A DNA stretch of 37,796 bases, taken from Alphaproteobacteria bacterium. Lineage in GTDB: Bacteria; Pseudomonadota; Alphaproteobacteria; Rhizobiales; Aestuariivirgaceae. This document shows, one piece after another, positions 8,340 through 16,708 of the stretch. The notes below the pieces were generated by a model, which was given only the letters and a program-made list of their open reading frames with translations, had not been told where the DNA came from and searched no databases. Within the stretch, counting starts at the first letter, position 1, and every line of letters begins with the position of its first letter. The DNA is taken from assembly GCA_024279045.1 (NCBI GenBank), contig JAJRRZ010000027.1, positions 1 to 37,796 of the forward strand, written 5' to 3'. The position numbers and the translations under genes were made by a program.

Positions 8340-8807
8340 ATGCGCTGCCCGTTTTGTGCATCGGAGAACACGCAGGTGAAGGATTCGCGGCCCGCGGAGG
8401 GCGGGGCGGCCATTCGCCGGCGGCGTGAATGTGCCGATTGTGGCGGGCGCTTCACCACCTATGAACGGGTGCAGTTGCGCGAGTTGACGGTGATCAAGCG
8501 CTCCGGGCGGAAGGTGCCCTTCGACCGCGACAAGCTGGCGCGTTCCATCAACATTGCCCTGCGCAAGCGCGAGGTGGACGAGGAGCGCGTGGAACGCATG
8601 ATCAACGGCATCGTGCGGCAACTGGAAAGCGGCGGCGATGCGGAGATCACCTCCCTGCAGATTGGCGAGTTGGTAATGGACGGCCTGCGCAAGCTCGATG
8701 ACGTGGCCTTCGTGCGCTATGCCTCGGTTTATCGCAATTTCCGCGAGGCAGAGGATTTTTGCCAGTTTCTCGGCGAGCTGCAGCAGCGCAGCGCTGATTC
8801 GTCCTGA
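8340..8807 (+). CDS. nrdR: Transcriptional repressor NrdR
   Basis: A 155-residue regulator of ribonucleotide reductase genes. The N-terminal zinc ribbon has C3/C6 (MRCPFC) and C31/C34 (CADC), and an ATP-cone domain follows at about residues 49-139 (IKRSGRKVPFDRDKL). In the family, the ATP/dATP state of the cone controls binding to NrdR boxes. No ribonucleotide reductase gene is in this window. It lies directly after glyA with a 12-base gap and is convergent with the hydrolase at 8842. Confidence 0.97.
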   Translation: MRCPFCASENTQVKDSRPAEGGAAIRRRRECADCGGRFTTYERVQLRELTVIKRSGRKVPFDRDKLARSINIALRKREVDEERVERMINGIVRQLESGGDAEITSLQIGELVMDGLRKLDDVAFVRYASVYRNFREAEDFCQFLGELQQRSADSS

Positions 8808-8841
8808 CAGGCTATGTCAGCGAGGCGCTTGTGTGCGCCGC

Positions 8842-9525
8842 TCACTTCTGTTCCAGTTGCGGCATGGCGGGGGCGATGATGCCCATTTCCTCCAGCCGCC
8901 GGTCCAGATAGGCCGAACAGGCGTCGGCAAGCTCCTCCACCTTGTTCTCGAAGAAGTGGTTGGCGCCGGGCAGCACCTGATGCTCGATGGTGATGCCTTT
9001 CTGTGTCTTCAGCTTCTTCACCAGGTTTTCCACCACCTCCGGCGGGGTTACCTTGTCCAGCTCGCCGTTGATGAACAGCCCCGACGTGGGGCAGGGCGCC
9101 AGGAACGAGAAGTCGTAATGCCGCGCCAGGGGGGCGATGGTGAGAAAACCGTGCACTTCCGGGCGGCGCATCAACAACTGCATGGAAATCCACGAGCCGA
9201 ACGACACCCCCGCCAGCCAGCAGGTGCGCGCCTCCTTTACCTGGCCCTGCAGCCAGTCCAGCGCCGCCGCTGCATCGGCCAGCTCACCGGCGCCATTGTC
9301 AAAGAAGCCCTGGCTGCGCCCGCAGCCGCGGAAATTGAAGCGCAGCACGGCAAAGCCCTTGCGCGCGAACATGTGATACAGCGCGTGCGGGATGGGGTTG
9401 TTCATGGTGCCGCCGAAGCACGGGTGGCCGTGCAGCACCAGGGCGATGGGCGCGTTGGGTTCCTGCGCCGGATGGAAGCGGCCTTCCAGCCGCCCCGCCG
9501 GGCCGTTGAAGATGACCTCGGGCAT
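8842..9525 (-). CDS. Alpha/beta hydrolase (COG2945-like)
   Basis: A 227-residue single-domain alpha/beta hydrolase without a signal peptide. It contains the oxyanion-hole motif LHGHP (31-35), the nucleophile elbow GVSFGSW with S108, the acid in NGELDKVTP (D157) and the histidine in GANHFF (H190), so the triad is complete. The family acts on unknown esters or acyl compounds, and no substrate can be named. I use the ATG at 9525 (MPEVIFNGPAGRLEG), where the beta-sheet begins; the frame is open up to 9642, but that part has low-complexity character. It is convergent with nrdR (34-base gap) and divergent from iscR. Confidence 0.85.
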   Translation of the reverse strand: MPEVIFNGPAGRLEGRFHPAQEPNAPIALVLHGHPCFGGTMNNPIPHALYHMFARKGFAVLRFNFRGCGRSQGFFDNGAGELADAAAALDWLQGQVKEARTCWLAGVSFGSWISMQLLMRRPEVHGFLTIAPLARHYDFSFLAPCPTSGLFINGELDKVTPPEVVENLVKKLKTQKGITIEHQVLPGANHFFENKVEELADACSAYLDRRLEEMGIIAPAMPQLEQK

Positions 9526-9690
9526 GGTTCGGATGTGTCCTCGGTTTCGGGCTGTTTTTCCAAGTGTCGAACTGGCACCAGAGATATAAGCCGTGCGTGG
9601 CGGATGGCAAGCATATCGTGGCGGGGCAAGCGGCACGCTCAACCGGTCTCTTGCTCCAACAGGTGAAAAGCCATGCGCGGCAGGTGCAAA

Positions 9691-9715
9691 ATAGTTGATT
9701 AGGCTAGTCGGGTAT
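9691..9715 (+). promoter_or_regulatory. Type 1 IscR-binding site
   Basis: 25 bases starting ATAGTTGATTAG and ending CTAGTCGGGTAT. From memory of the E. coli type 1 IscR motif (ATASYYGACT... with YAGTC...STAT), the match fails only at one arm position (T for C) and at the three weakly constrained central bases. It overlaps the predicted promoter 180 bases before iscR, so [2Fe-2S]-IscR would block RNA polymerase and autorepress the iscR-suf operon. The match is seen directly; the binding is inferred. Confidence 0.75.
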
Positions 9716-9723
9716 TTTATATC
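9695..9723 (+). promoter_or_regulatory. Predicted sigma-70 promoter of iscR-suf
   Basis: TTGATT (9695-9700) as -35, a 17-base spacer and TATATC (9718-9723) as -10. It is embedded in the IscR site, which is how type 1 sites normally act. The implied 5' leader is about 165 bases. The rest of the 369-base hydrolase/iscR gap (9526-9894) shows no gene. Confidence 0.55.
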
Positions 9724-9894
9724 GCATGAGACAACAGGCGCGAACGGGTGCTGTCAGGGTGGTCTTGCGGTGTTGCCGCGGCTGCTCGACAGGCGAAAGC
9801 ATACATCCGCGCGACCGGAATTGCAAAGCCCCTGTTGCCGCGCCTGCTTGCTCATGGGGCAGGGTGCGCCGGGGTGCATATGGGAGAGACCGGC

Positions 9895-10413
9895 ATGAAA
9901 CTTTCCACCAAGGGCCGCTATGCCGTCATGGCGATGGCCGACCTGGCCGTGCGCCAGAGCGACAGGCCGGTGCCGCTGGCCGCCATTGCCGCCAGCCAGA
10001 ACATCTCGCAGGAATACCTGGAGCAGCTTTTCGCCAGGCTGCGCCGTGCAGGGCTGGTGGAGTCGGTGCGCGGGCCTGGCGGTGGCTACCGCCTCAGCCA
10101 CGACCCGGAGGAAACCTTCATCATCGACATCATCCGTGCCGCGGACGAGGCGCTGCAGGTAACCCGGTGTGCTGATGGTGATGGTGTGATAGGTTGCCAG
10201 AATGGCGAGGCCTGTATCACGCACGAGCTGTGGTCGGCGCTGAGCCGGCAGATATGCAGCTTTCTCTCGCACATTACCCTGGGCGATGTTATCGAGAAGC
10301 GCAATCTGGCGCTGGCCGCGGAGGTGCGGCGCACTGCCGCGTTGCCGATGCACGACGCTGCCGGCGGCAGCCGCGCGAAGGCAGGCGCCAGGCGCGAAAG
10401 GGCCGATGCCTGA
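9895..10413 (+). CDS. iscR: Rrf2-family iron-sulfur regulator IscR
   Basis: A 172-residue Rrf2 winged-helix regulator. MKLSTKGRYAVMAMADLA opens the DNA-binding domain, and ISQEYLEQLFARLRRAGLVESVRGPGGGY carries the recognition helix and wing. Cluster ligands are present as C92, C101, C107 and H110 (CITH). The first spacing is eight residues where E. coli IscR has five (C92, C98, C104, H107). With [2Fe-2S] bound, IscR represses its own operon when clusters are plentiful. The start at 9895 has GGGAGAG seven bases upstream; the open frame before it (from 9748) lies in the leader. The C-terminal tail (about 145-172) is basic and Ala-rich. sufB follows after 65 bases. Confidence 0.95.
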   Translation: MKLSTKGRYAVMAMADLAVRQSDRPVPLAAIAASQNISQEYLEQLFARLRRAGLVESVRGPGGGYRLSHDPEETFIIDIIRAADEALQVTRCADGDGVIGCQNGEACITHELWSALSRQICSFLSHITLGDVIEKRNLALAAEVRRTAALPMHDAAGGSRAKAGARRERADA

Positions 10414-10478
10414 GCCGCGCAATGCCTGAACCATGCAAGGCAACCGTTTGCCGCGCCATCGAATACCGGAGATGATCA

Positions 10479-11942
10479 ATGGCCGATCAGGACACCATTC
10501 GCCAGGTCGAGGAGCTGAAGAAATACAAGTATGGCTTCGAGACGCAGGTGGAGACGGAAAAGGCTCCAAAGGGGCTGAACGAGGACATCATCCGCTTCAT
10601 CTCGCGCAAGAAGGGCGAGCCGGAGTGGATGCTGCAATGGCGCCTGAAAGCCTATGAGCTGTGGCTGAAGATGGAAGAGCCGCGCCACTGGCCCAACATC
10701 ACCTACGAGCCGATCGATTATCAGGATCTGCACTATTATGCGGCGCCGAAGAAGAAGAGCATCAAGAGCCTCGACGAGGTGGATCCGGAAATCCTGAAGA
10801 CCTACGAGAAGCTGGGCATTCCGCTGCGCGAGCAGGAGGTGCTGGCTGGCGTGGAGGGGGCGCCGAAGGTGGCGGTGGATGCGGTGTTCGATTCCGTCTC
10901 CGTGGCCACCACTTTCCGCGAGGAGCTGGAGAAGGCCGGCGTCATCTTCTGCCCCATCTCCGAGGCCATCCAGAACCACCCGGATCTGGTGCAGAAATAT
11001 CTCGGCTCGGTGGTGCCGCAGGGCGACAACTTCTTCGCCGCGCTCAATTCCGCCGTGTTCACCGACGGCTCCTTCGTCTACGTGCCGAAGGGCGTGCGTT
11101 GCCCCATGGAGCTGTCCACCTATTTCCGCATCAACGAGAAAAAGACCGGGCAGTTCGAGCGCACGCTGATCATCGTCGATGAGGGCGGTTACGTGAGCTA
11201 CCTGGAAGGCTGCACCGCGCCGATGCGCGACGAGCATCAGTTGCATGCGGCGGTGGTGGAGCTGATCGCGCTGGATGATGCGGAGATCAAGTATTCCACG
11301 GTGCAGAACTGGTATCCCGGCGACGAGGAGGGCAGGGGCGGCGTCTATAACTTCGTGACCAAGCGCGCCGATTGCCGCGGCAGGAACTCCAGGGTGAGCT
11401 GGACACAGGTGGAGACCGGCTCGGCCATCACCTGGAAGTATCCTTCCTGCATCCTGCGCGGCGACAATTCGGTGGGCGAGTTCTATTCCATCGCCATTTC
11501 CAACAATGCCCAGCAGGTGGATTCCGGCACCAAGATGGTGCACCTGGGGCGCAACACGAAAAGCCGCATCATCTCCAAGGGCATTTCCGCCGGCAGGTCG
11601 CAGAATACCTATCGCGGGCTGGTGTCGGTGCACCGCAAGGCGCACGGGGCGCGCAACTTCACCCAGTGCGACAGCCTGCTGATCGGCGAGAGGTGCGGCG
11701 CGCACACCGTGCCCTACATTCAGGCCAAGACACCGCATGCGAAGGTGGAGCATGAAGCCACCACCAGCAAGATCGCCGAGGATCAGCTGTTCTATCTGCG
11801 CACCCGCGGCATTCCGGAAGAGGAGGCCGTGGCGTTGATCGTCAACGGCTTTGTGCGCGAGGTGATCCAGAAACTGCCCATGGAGTTCATGGCCGAGACA
11901 CAGAAGCTGATCGGCATTTCGCTGGAGGGCTCGGTGGGGTAG
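10479..11942 (+). CDS. sufB: Fe-S cluster scaffold SufB
   Basis: A 487-residue subunit of the cytoplasmic SufBC2D scaffold on which iron-sulfur clusters are built with sulfur from SufS. The C-terminal beta-helix region is well conserved. C397 in FTQCDSLLIG matches the cysteine that accepts persulfide sulfur in E. coli SufB (C405), and EHEATTSKI lies downstream near the SufD interface. The ATG at 10479 follows CCGGAG. It is the first structural gene after iscR. The 244-base gap to sufC is large for this operon and holds a palindromic repeat. Confidence 0.98.
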   Translation: MADQDTIRQVEELKKYKYGFETQVETEKAPKGLNEDIIRFISRKKGEPEWMLQWRLKAYELWLKMEEPRHWPNITYEPIDYQDLHYYAAPKKKSIKSLDEVDPEILKTYEKLGIPLREQEVLAGVEGAPKVAVDAVFDSVSVATTFREELEKAGVIFCPISEAIQNHPDLVQKYLGSVVPQGDNFFAALNSAVFTDGSFVYVPKGVRCPMELSTYFRINEKKTGQFERTLIIVDEGGYVSYLEGCTAPMRDEHQLHAAVVELIALDDAEIKYSTVQNWYPGDEEGRGGVYNFVTKRADCRGRNSRVSWTQVETGSAITWKYPSCILRGDNSVGEFYSIAISNNAQQVDSGTKMVHLGRNTKSRIISKGISAGRSQNTYRGLVSVHRKAHGARNFTQCDSLLIGERCGAHTVPYIQAKTPHAKVEHEATTSKIAEDQLFYLRTRGIPEEEAVALIVNGFVREVIQKLPMEFMAETQKLIGISLEGSVG

Positions 11943-12073
11943 GCGAAGGCTGCCGCTGGTGGAGCTTTCGCATGCTGGCGCCGCAGAAGGCAGAAGGCAA
12001 CGACAACGGGTTTTCTCCGGGACATGGAGATGACGTCAAAGGCCCGAAGTGGGACGCGAGAAACATGGTCATG

Positions 12074-12161
12074 TGTCATGCCCGGTCTGGAGCCGGGCAT
12101 CCAGGGCGGCAAACGCCGCGGCGTGTAGCTCTGGATTGCCGGATCAAGTCCGGCAATGACA
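12074..12161. repeat. Palindromic intergenic repeat between sufB and sufC
   Basis: 88 bases with two-fold symmetry centred on ACGCCGCGGCGT (12113-12124). The left arm, TGTCATGCCCGG...CCGGGCATCCAG, mirrors the right arm, CTGGATTGCCGG...CCGGCAATGACA. Each arm is also a small hairpin of its own (CCGG-N5-CCGG type). This matches a dispersed palindrome I recognise from many alphaproteobacterial genomes. It contains no gene. As RNA it would fold strongly in the sufB-sufC mRNA. Confidence 0.7.
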
Positions 12162-12186
12162 GGGAGCAGAAACGGGAAAATGTGAA

Positions 12187-12966
12187 ATGCTGCTGGAAGT
12201 GAAGGACCTGCGGGTGCAGGTAACGCCGGAAGATGAAGAGGATGCGGGCGAGGCGAAGGAAATCCTGAAAGGCCTGTCGCTGTCGCTGGATCGTGGCGAG
12301 GTGCACGCCATCATGGGCCCGAACGGCTCGGGCAAGAGCACGCTGTCGCATGTGCTGGCCGGCAAGCCGGGCTACGAGGTGAGCGGCGGCGAGGTGCTGT
12401 TCGACGGCGAGGACATTCTCGAACTGGAGCCGGAAGAGCGCGCCGCGAAGGGGCTGTTCCTGGCCATGCAGTATCCGGTGGAAATCCCCGGCGTGCCTTA
12501 CATGCAGTTCCTGAAGATTGCCGTGAACTCCCAGCATAAGCTGCGCGGAGAGGAGGAGCTTTCCACGCCGGACTTCATGCGCTTGGTGCGCGAGAAGGCG
12601 CGGGAACTGGATATTTCCATGGACATGCTCAAGCGCCCGGTGAACGTCGGCTTCTCCGGTGGCGAGAAGAAGCGCATGGAAGTGTTGCAGATGGCGGTGT
12701 TGCAGCCGTCCCTGTGCATTCTCGACGAGATCGATTCCGGGCTGGACATCGACGCGCTGAAGGTGGTGGCCGAGGGCGTGAATGCCCTGCGCGACGAAAC
12801 GCGCGGCTTTCTGGTGATCACCCATTATCAGCGGCTGCTGAACTACATCGAGCCGGATCACGTGCACATCATGGCCGATGGGCGCATCATCCGCTCCGGC
12901 GGCAAGGAACTGGCCTTGCAACTGGAAAAGGAAGGCTATGCCGCCTTCGTGCAGGACGCAGCATGA
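12187..12966 (+). CDS. sufC: Fe-S assembly ATPase SufC
   Basis: A 259-residue ABC-type ATPase without membrane segments, which powers conformational change in the SufBC2D scaffold. Walker A is GPNGSGKST (about 44-52), the signature is FSGGEKKRMEV (from 156), and Walker B is CILDEIDSGLD (from 177). A switch histidine follows (VITHYQRLL). The insertion EDEEDAGEAKE near residues 17-27 makes the first strand region slightly longer and more acidic than in E. coli SufC. No strong ribosome-binding site precedes the ATG; GGGAG lies about 20 bases upstream. The stop is within 14 bases of the sufD start. Confidence 0.98.
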   Translation: MLLEVKDLRVQVTPEDEEDAGEAKEILKGLSLSLDRGEVHAIMGPNGSGKSTLSHVLAGKPGYEVSGGEVLFDGEDILELEPEERAAKGLFLAMQYPVEIPGVPYMQFLKIAVNSQHKLRGEEELSTPDFMRLVREKARELDISMDMLKRPVNVGFSGGEKKRMEVLQMAVLQPSLCILDEIDSGLDIDALKVVAEGVNALRDETRGFLVITHYQRLLNYIEPDHVHIMADGRIIRSGGKELALQLEKEGYAAFVQDAA

Positions 12967-12979
12967 GGAGATGGCAAGC

Positions 12980-14302
12980 ATGAGCAAGCCGATCAACATG
13001 CTGGCGGCGGAACAGGCCTGGCGGGAGGCGCTGGCAGACTTTCAGGCCGACCCGGCGTGGCTGCAGCCGCAGCGCGCGGCGGCCTTCGCACGCTTTGCCG
13101 AGCTGGGCCTGCCCACCCCACGCACGGAAAACTGGCGCTGGAGCGACATTCATCGCCACCTGAACGCGCTCTACACGCCACTGGCGGAGCCGCAAACGGC
13201 AGCCGAGGCGGCGCGGGCATTGCTGGATGATCACCTGCTGAAGGTGGCCGATGCGGCAACGATGGTGTTCGTCGATGGCCGCTTCGCCCCGGAACTGTCG
13301 CGGCTGATGGAGGAAGAGGGGGTGGAGGTCGTCGCCCTGTCGGAAACGCCGCTGCCCATCGACTGGGCCGATCTCGCCGCCGACGAGCACGACGCGATGG
13401 ATCTGCTCAACCTGGCCCATGCCGGCGATGGCGCGCTGATCCGCGTGCGCACCGGGGTGCGGGCGGGCATTCCGCTGTTGCTGGTGAACATTCTCACCGG
13501 TGCGGGGCATTCCACCGCGCTGCGCCATTTCATCCGGGTGGAGGAGGGCGCTTCCTTCACCCTCTACGAGGCGCAACTGGGCGGCGGCGATCATGTGGCC
13601 AATGTGGCGACGAAGGCCATCGTGCATGACCATGCCAGCCTGCGCCGCGTGCAGGTGAACGAGACCGACGAGCAGGCCATTCGCCTTGCGGCGCTGCGCG
13701 CGGAGGTGCTGGGCCATGCCACGTTGCACGATACCACGCTGCTCACCGGCGGGCGTTACCACCGCCAGCACACGGAAGTGCATCTGAACGGCGAGCATGC
13801 CGACATCACCACCAATTGCGCCTATCTGATCCGCGGGCGGCAGCATGCCGACACGCGGCTGCTGATCAACCATGCCAAGGCGCACGGCGCCTCGCGCGAG
13901 ACCTTCAAGTGCGTGATGGACGAACATGCGCGCGGGGTCTTTCAGGGGCTGATCAACGTCGCGCCGGGGGCTTCGGCCACCGATGGGCAGATGGCGGCGC
14001 ATGGCCTGTTGCTGGGTGAGGCAGCGGAGTTCGACTCCAAGCCGGAGCTGACCATCTATCACGACGACGTGGCCTGTGCGCATGGCTCCACGGTCGGCGC
14101 GCTGGACGAGGAGCAGATGTTCTACCTGCGCGTGCGCGGCATTTCCGAGCGCCGGGCGCGGGCGTTGCTGGTGGCGGCCTTTGTCGGCGAAGTGTTCGAT
14201 GGCATCGAGGAAGAGGCCGTGCGCGAGGCGCTGGCCGCCCATGCAGAACGGTGGCTGGCCGAGGGCGCGGAACGGGGTGGCAAGCCGGAGGCGGCGGCAT
14301 GA
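12980..14302 (+). CDS. sufD: Fe-S scaffold subunit SufD
   Basis: A 440-residue SufB paralogue, the third part of SufBC2D. The N-terminal helical part contains PTPRTENWRWSDI, a typical SufD stretch. The C-terminal beta-helix carries GASRETFKCVMDEHARGVFQG and the conserved HG in ACAHGSTVGALDEEQMFYL. Two ATGs are possible, 12971 and 12980. GAGGAG (12965-12970) abuts the first and is nine bases from the second, so 12980 (MSKPINML) is preferred. The sufS start overlaps its stop by ATGA, implying translational coupling. Confidence 0.96.
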   Translation: MSKPINMLAAEQAWREALADFQADPAWLQPQRAAAFARFAELGLPTPRTENWRWSDIHRHLNALYTPLAEPQTAAEAARALLDDHLLKVADAATMVFVDGRFAPELSRLMEEEGVEVVALSETPLPIDWADLAADEHDAMDLLNLAHAGDGALIRVRTGVRAGIPLLLVNILTGAGHSTALRHFIRVEEGASFTLYEAQLGGGDHVANVATKAIVHDHASLRRVQVNETDEQAIRLAALRAEVLGHATLHDTTLLTGGRYHRQHTEVHLNGEHADITTNCAYLIRGRQHADTRLLINHAKAHGASRETFKCVMDEHARGVFQGLINVAPGASATDGQMAAHGLLLGEAAEFDSKPELTIYHDDVACAHGSTVGALDEEQMFYLRVRGISERRARALLVAAFVGEVFDGIEEEAVREALAAHAERWLAEGAERGGKPEAAA

Positions 14303-15552
14303 CGGAGGTGCTGGCCAGAAAGGCGGGAGCCGCGGCCCTTGATGTGGAACGCATCCGCGCGGATTTTCCCATCCTGTCGCGGCAGGTGCACGGCAAGCCG
14401 CTGGTCTATCTGGACAACGGCGCATCGGCCCAGAAGCCGCAATGTGTCATCGATGCCGTATCCCGCGCCTATGCGGAGGAATATGCCAACGTGCACCGCG
14501 GGCTGCATTATCTCTCCAACCTGGCCACGGAGCGCTTCGAGGCGGCGCGCGAGACGGTGCGCGGCTTTCTCAACGCTGCTTCCACCGACGAGATCGTCTT
14601 CACCCGCAACGCCACGGAGGCCATCAACCTGGTGGCGGCCAGCTTCGGCCAGGCGTTCATCGGCGAGAGCGACGAGATCATCGTCTCGCTGCTGGAGCAT
14701 CATTCCAACATCGTGCCGTGGCATTTCCACCGCGAGCGCAAGGGCGCGGTGCTGAAATGGATCCCGGTGGATGATGATGGCCAGCTCATCGTCGAGGAAT
14801 ACGAAAGGCTCTTCACGCCGCGCACGAAAATCGTGGCGCTGACCCACATGTCCAACGCGCTGGGCACCATTCCACCGGTGAAGGAGATGATCCGCATTGC
14901 CCATGAGCACGGTGTGCCGGTGCTCGTTGACGGGTCGCAGGCGGCGGTGCACCTGCCGGTGGACGTGCGCGATCTCGACGCCGATTTCTATGTCTTCACC
15001 GGGCACAAGACCTATGGCCCCAGCGGTATCGGCGTGCTGTATGGCAAGTCCGAATGGCTGGAGAAGCTGCCGCCTTACATGGGCGGGGGCGAGATGGTGG
15101 GCGAGGTTACGCCGGAGACAATCGACTATGCCGCGCCACCGCATCGCTTCGAGGCCGGCACGCCACCCATCGTGCAGGCCATCGGCCTGGGCGAGGCATT
15201 GAAATACATGGACGGCATCGGGCGCGAGAAGATTGCCGCGCACGAGGCGGCACTGCTGACTTATGCGACGGAGCGGCTCGGCGGCTTGGAGGGATTGCGC
15301 ATTATCGGCACGGCGCGGGAGAAGGGTGCGATCGTCTCCTTCGAGCTGCAAGGCGTGCACTCGCATGACCTGGCGCAGATCATCGATCGATACGGCGTGG
15401 CGGTGCGCGCCGGAACCCATTGCGCGCAGCCCATCCTGCAACGCTTTGGCGTGCGCAGCACCTGCCGCGCCAGCTTTGCCATGTACAACACGATCGAAGA
15501 AGTGGATGCACTGGCCGAGGCGCTGGAGAAGGCGAAGATGTTCTTCATGTGA
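14299..15552 (+). CDS. sufS: Cysteine desulfurase SufS
   Basis: A 417-residue group II cysteine desulfurase (PLP enzyme) that takes sulfur from cysteine for cluster assembly. The PLP lysine is K237 in FTGHKTYGPSGIGVLYG, and the persulfide cysteine is C375 in RAGTHCAQP. The N-terminus IRADFPILSRQVHGKPLVYLD is typical. The ATG overlaps the sufD stop (ATGA), so translation is probably coupled. No sufE or sufU partner gene is seen in the window; the donor to SufB may be direct, or the partner may lie elsewhere. Confidence 0.97.
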   Translation: MTEVLARKAGAAALDVERIRADFPILSRQVHGKPLVYLDNGASAQKPQCVIDAVSRAYAEEYANVHRGLHYLSNLATERFEAARETVRGFLNAASTDEIVFTRNATEAINLVAASFGQAFIGESDEIIVSLLEHHSNIVPWHFHRERKGAVLKWIPVDDDGQLIVEEYERLFTPRTKIVALTHMSNALGTIPPVKEMIRIAHEHGVPVLVDGSQAAVHLPVDVRDLDADFYVFTGHKTYGPSGIGVLYGKSEWLEKLPPYMGGGEMVGEVTPETIDYAAPPHRFEAGTPPIVQAIGLGEALKYMDGIGREKIAAHEAALLTYATERLGGLEGLRIIGTAREKGAIVSFELQGVHSHDLAQIIDRYGVAVRAGTHCAQPILQRFGVRSTCRASFAMYNTIEEVDALAEALEKAKMFFM

Positions 15553-15557
15553 AATAC

Positions 15558-15623
15558 GCCCTGCTCGCCATCTCCGCCGCCTTGTTCATCATTCGAGGGC
15601 GGCACAGAGGAGGCGGGCAGGGC
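15558..15623 (+). repeat. Imperfect inverted repeat after sufS
   Basis: GCCCTGCTCGCC...GCCGCC on the left pairs with GGGCGGC...GGCGGGCAGGGC on the right. This gives a GC-rich hairpin five bases after the sufS stop, inside the 139-base gap before the sufT-like gene. No T-run follows, so it is not a classical terminator; it could stabilise the upstream message. Confidence 0.4.
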
Positions 15624-15691
15624 AGAAGGCGAAACGCGAAACGCAGGATGTGCCGGAAAAGGCAAGGATGTTTTGCATGCAAGGTGGTGCC

Positions 15692-16678
15692 ATGAGTGAT
15701 CGGGCCGATGACAAGACGCAGGGAAAGGGGCGCCGCTTCACACCTGAAGAGCGCGAGCAGATCAAGCGCGAGTTGAAGGCGCAGATGCGTGCCTACGTGG
15801 ATGCGCTGAAGGCGCAGATGCTGGCCAACAGGGAAGGCGGCAAGCCCGACCTGGAAGAGGCCATGAGCAAGGCCGAACAGGAAGCCGCGCGCAAGATCGC
15901 CGAGCAGGCGGCGCAGGGTGATCCGATGGTGGAGGAGGTCGCGCGCGTGCAGGCAGCGGCGCACCCGTCGGCGCAACCCGCGGCGGCTCCTTCGGCTTCG
16001 TCGGCTCTGTCGGCACAGCCCGCGCCCCGGTCTGGCCAGCAGGCGACGCACCATGACGGGATGATCCCGAAGCTGTCGAGCTGGAAGCCGGCGACGAAGC
16101 AGGAGGACGAGCCGGAGAAACAGCCCACATCACAGCCCGTGGCACAACCTGATGCGCGCGAGGTGCTCGATGTCGCCAGCAAGGCCGATGAAGCGCCGCC
16201 GCCGCAAGCCGGCGCCGCGCCGCAGGCCGCGCAGCCTTCGCAGGCCTCCGCGGCCATTGACGTGAACCCCGGCGAAGATGCCGGCAGCTTTGATGCCGAT
16301 GCCGCGGAAGGGCAGGGCGGTTATATCGTGCCCGATGAGGAGGCGGCGAAATCGGCCATTCCGCGCGATGAGCTGGAGCGTTTGACGAAGGACATCATCG
16401 CCGCGCTGAAGACCATCTACGACCCGGAAATCCCGGTGGACATCTACGAACTGGGGCTGATCTACCGTATCGACATTGCCGATGATCGCACTGTTACCAT
16501 CGACATGACGCTGACCGCGCCGGGCTGCCCGGTGGCGGGCGACATGCCCGGCTGGGTGCAGAAGGCCGTGGCGGAGGTGGAAGGCGTGAATGACGTGAAG
16601 GTCAACCTGGTGTTCGACCCGCCGTGGGACATGTCGCGCATGTCCGACGAGGCGCGCCTTGCGCTGAACATGTTTTGA
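15692..16678 (+). CDS. sufT: SufT-like (DUF59/MIP18) Fe-S assembly protein with long N-terminal extension
   Basis: A 328-residue protein. Only the last 100 or so residues (about 226-328) are the DUF59/MIP18 domain: TIYDPEIPVDIYELGLIY and MTLTAPGCPVAGDMPGWVQ with the conserved cysteine. This domain is a helper in iron-sulfur maturation, and the suf location supports that. The first 225 residues are unusual. A charged, helix-forming part (about 15-95, rich in Lys, Glu and Ala) may be a coiled coil. It is followed by a Pro/Ala/Gln/Ser-rich stretch that looks disordered. Stand-alone SufT proteins are usually near 100-180 residues. The ATG at 15692 has AAGGTGG just upstream. The frame is open further 5', overlapping sufS, but without a plausible start. 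Confidence 0.88.
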   Translation: MSDRADDKTQGKGRRFTPEEREQIKRELKAQMRAYVDALKAQMLANREGGKPDLEEAMSKAEQEAARKIAEQAAQGDPMVEEVARVQAAAHPSAQPAAAPSASSALSAQPAPRSGQQATHHDGMIPKLSSWKPATKQEDEPEKQPTSQPVAQPDAREVLDVASKADEAPPPQAGAAPQAAQPSQASAAIDVNPGEDAGSFDADAAEGQGGYIVPDEEAAKSAIPRDELERLTKDIIAALKTIYDPEIPVDIYELGLIYRIDIADDRTVTIDMTLTAPGCPVAGDMPGWVQKAVAEVEGVNDVKVNLVFDPPWDMSRMSDEARLALNMF

Positions 16679-16690
16679 TCCGGCAATGAA

Positions 16691-16708
16691 TGGCAGGCTT
16701 GCCTGCCA
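16691..16708 (+). repeat. Perfect small hairpin between sufT and sufA
   Basis: TGGCAGGC-TT-GCCTGCCA is a perfect 8-bp stem. It is flanked by CCGGCAATGA and GCAATGACGA, which resemble the ends of the palindromic repeat at 12074-12161, so it may be a worn copy of that family. It is not followed by a T-run. Confidence 0.4.
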
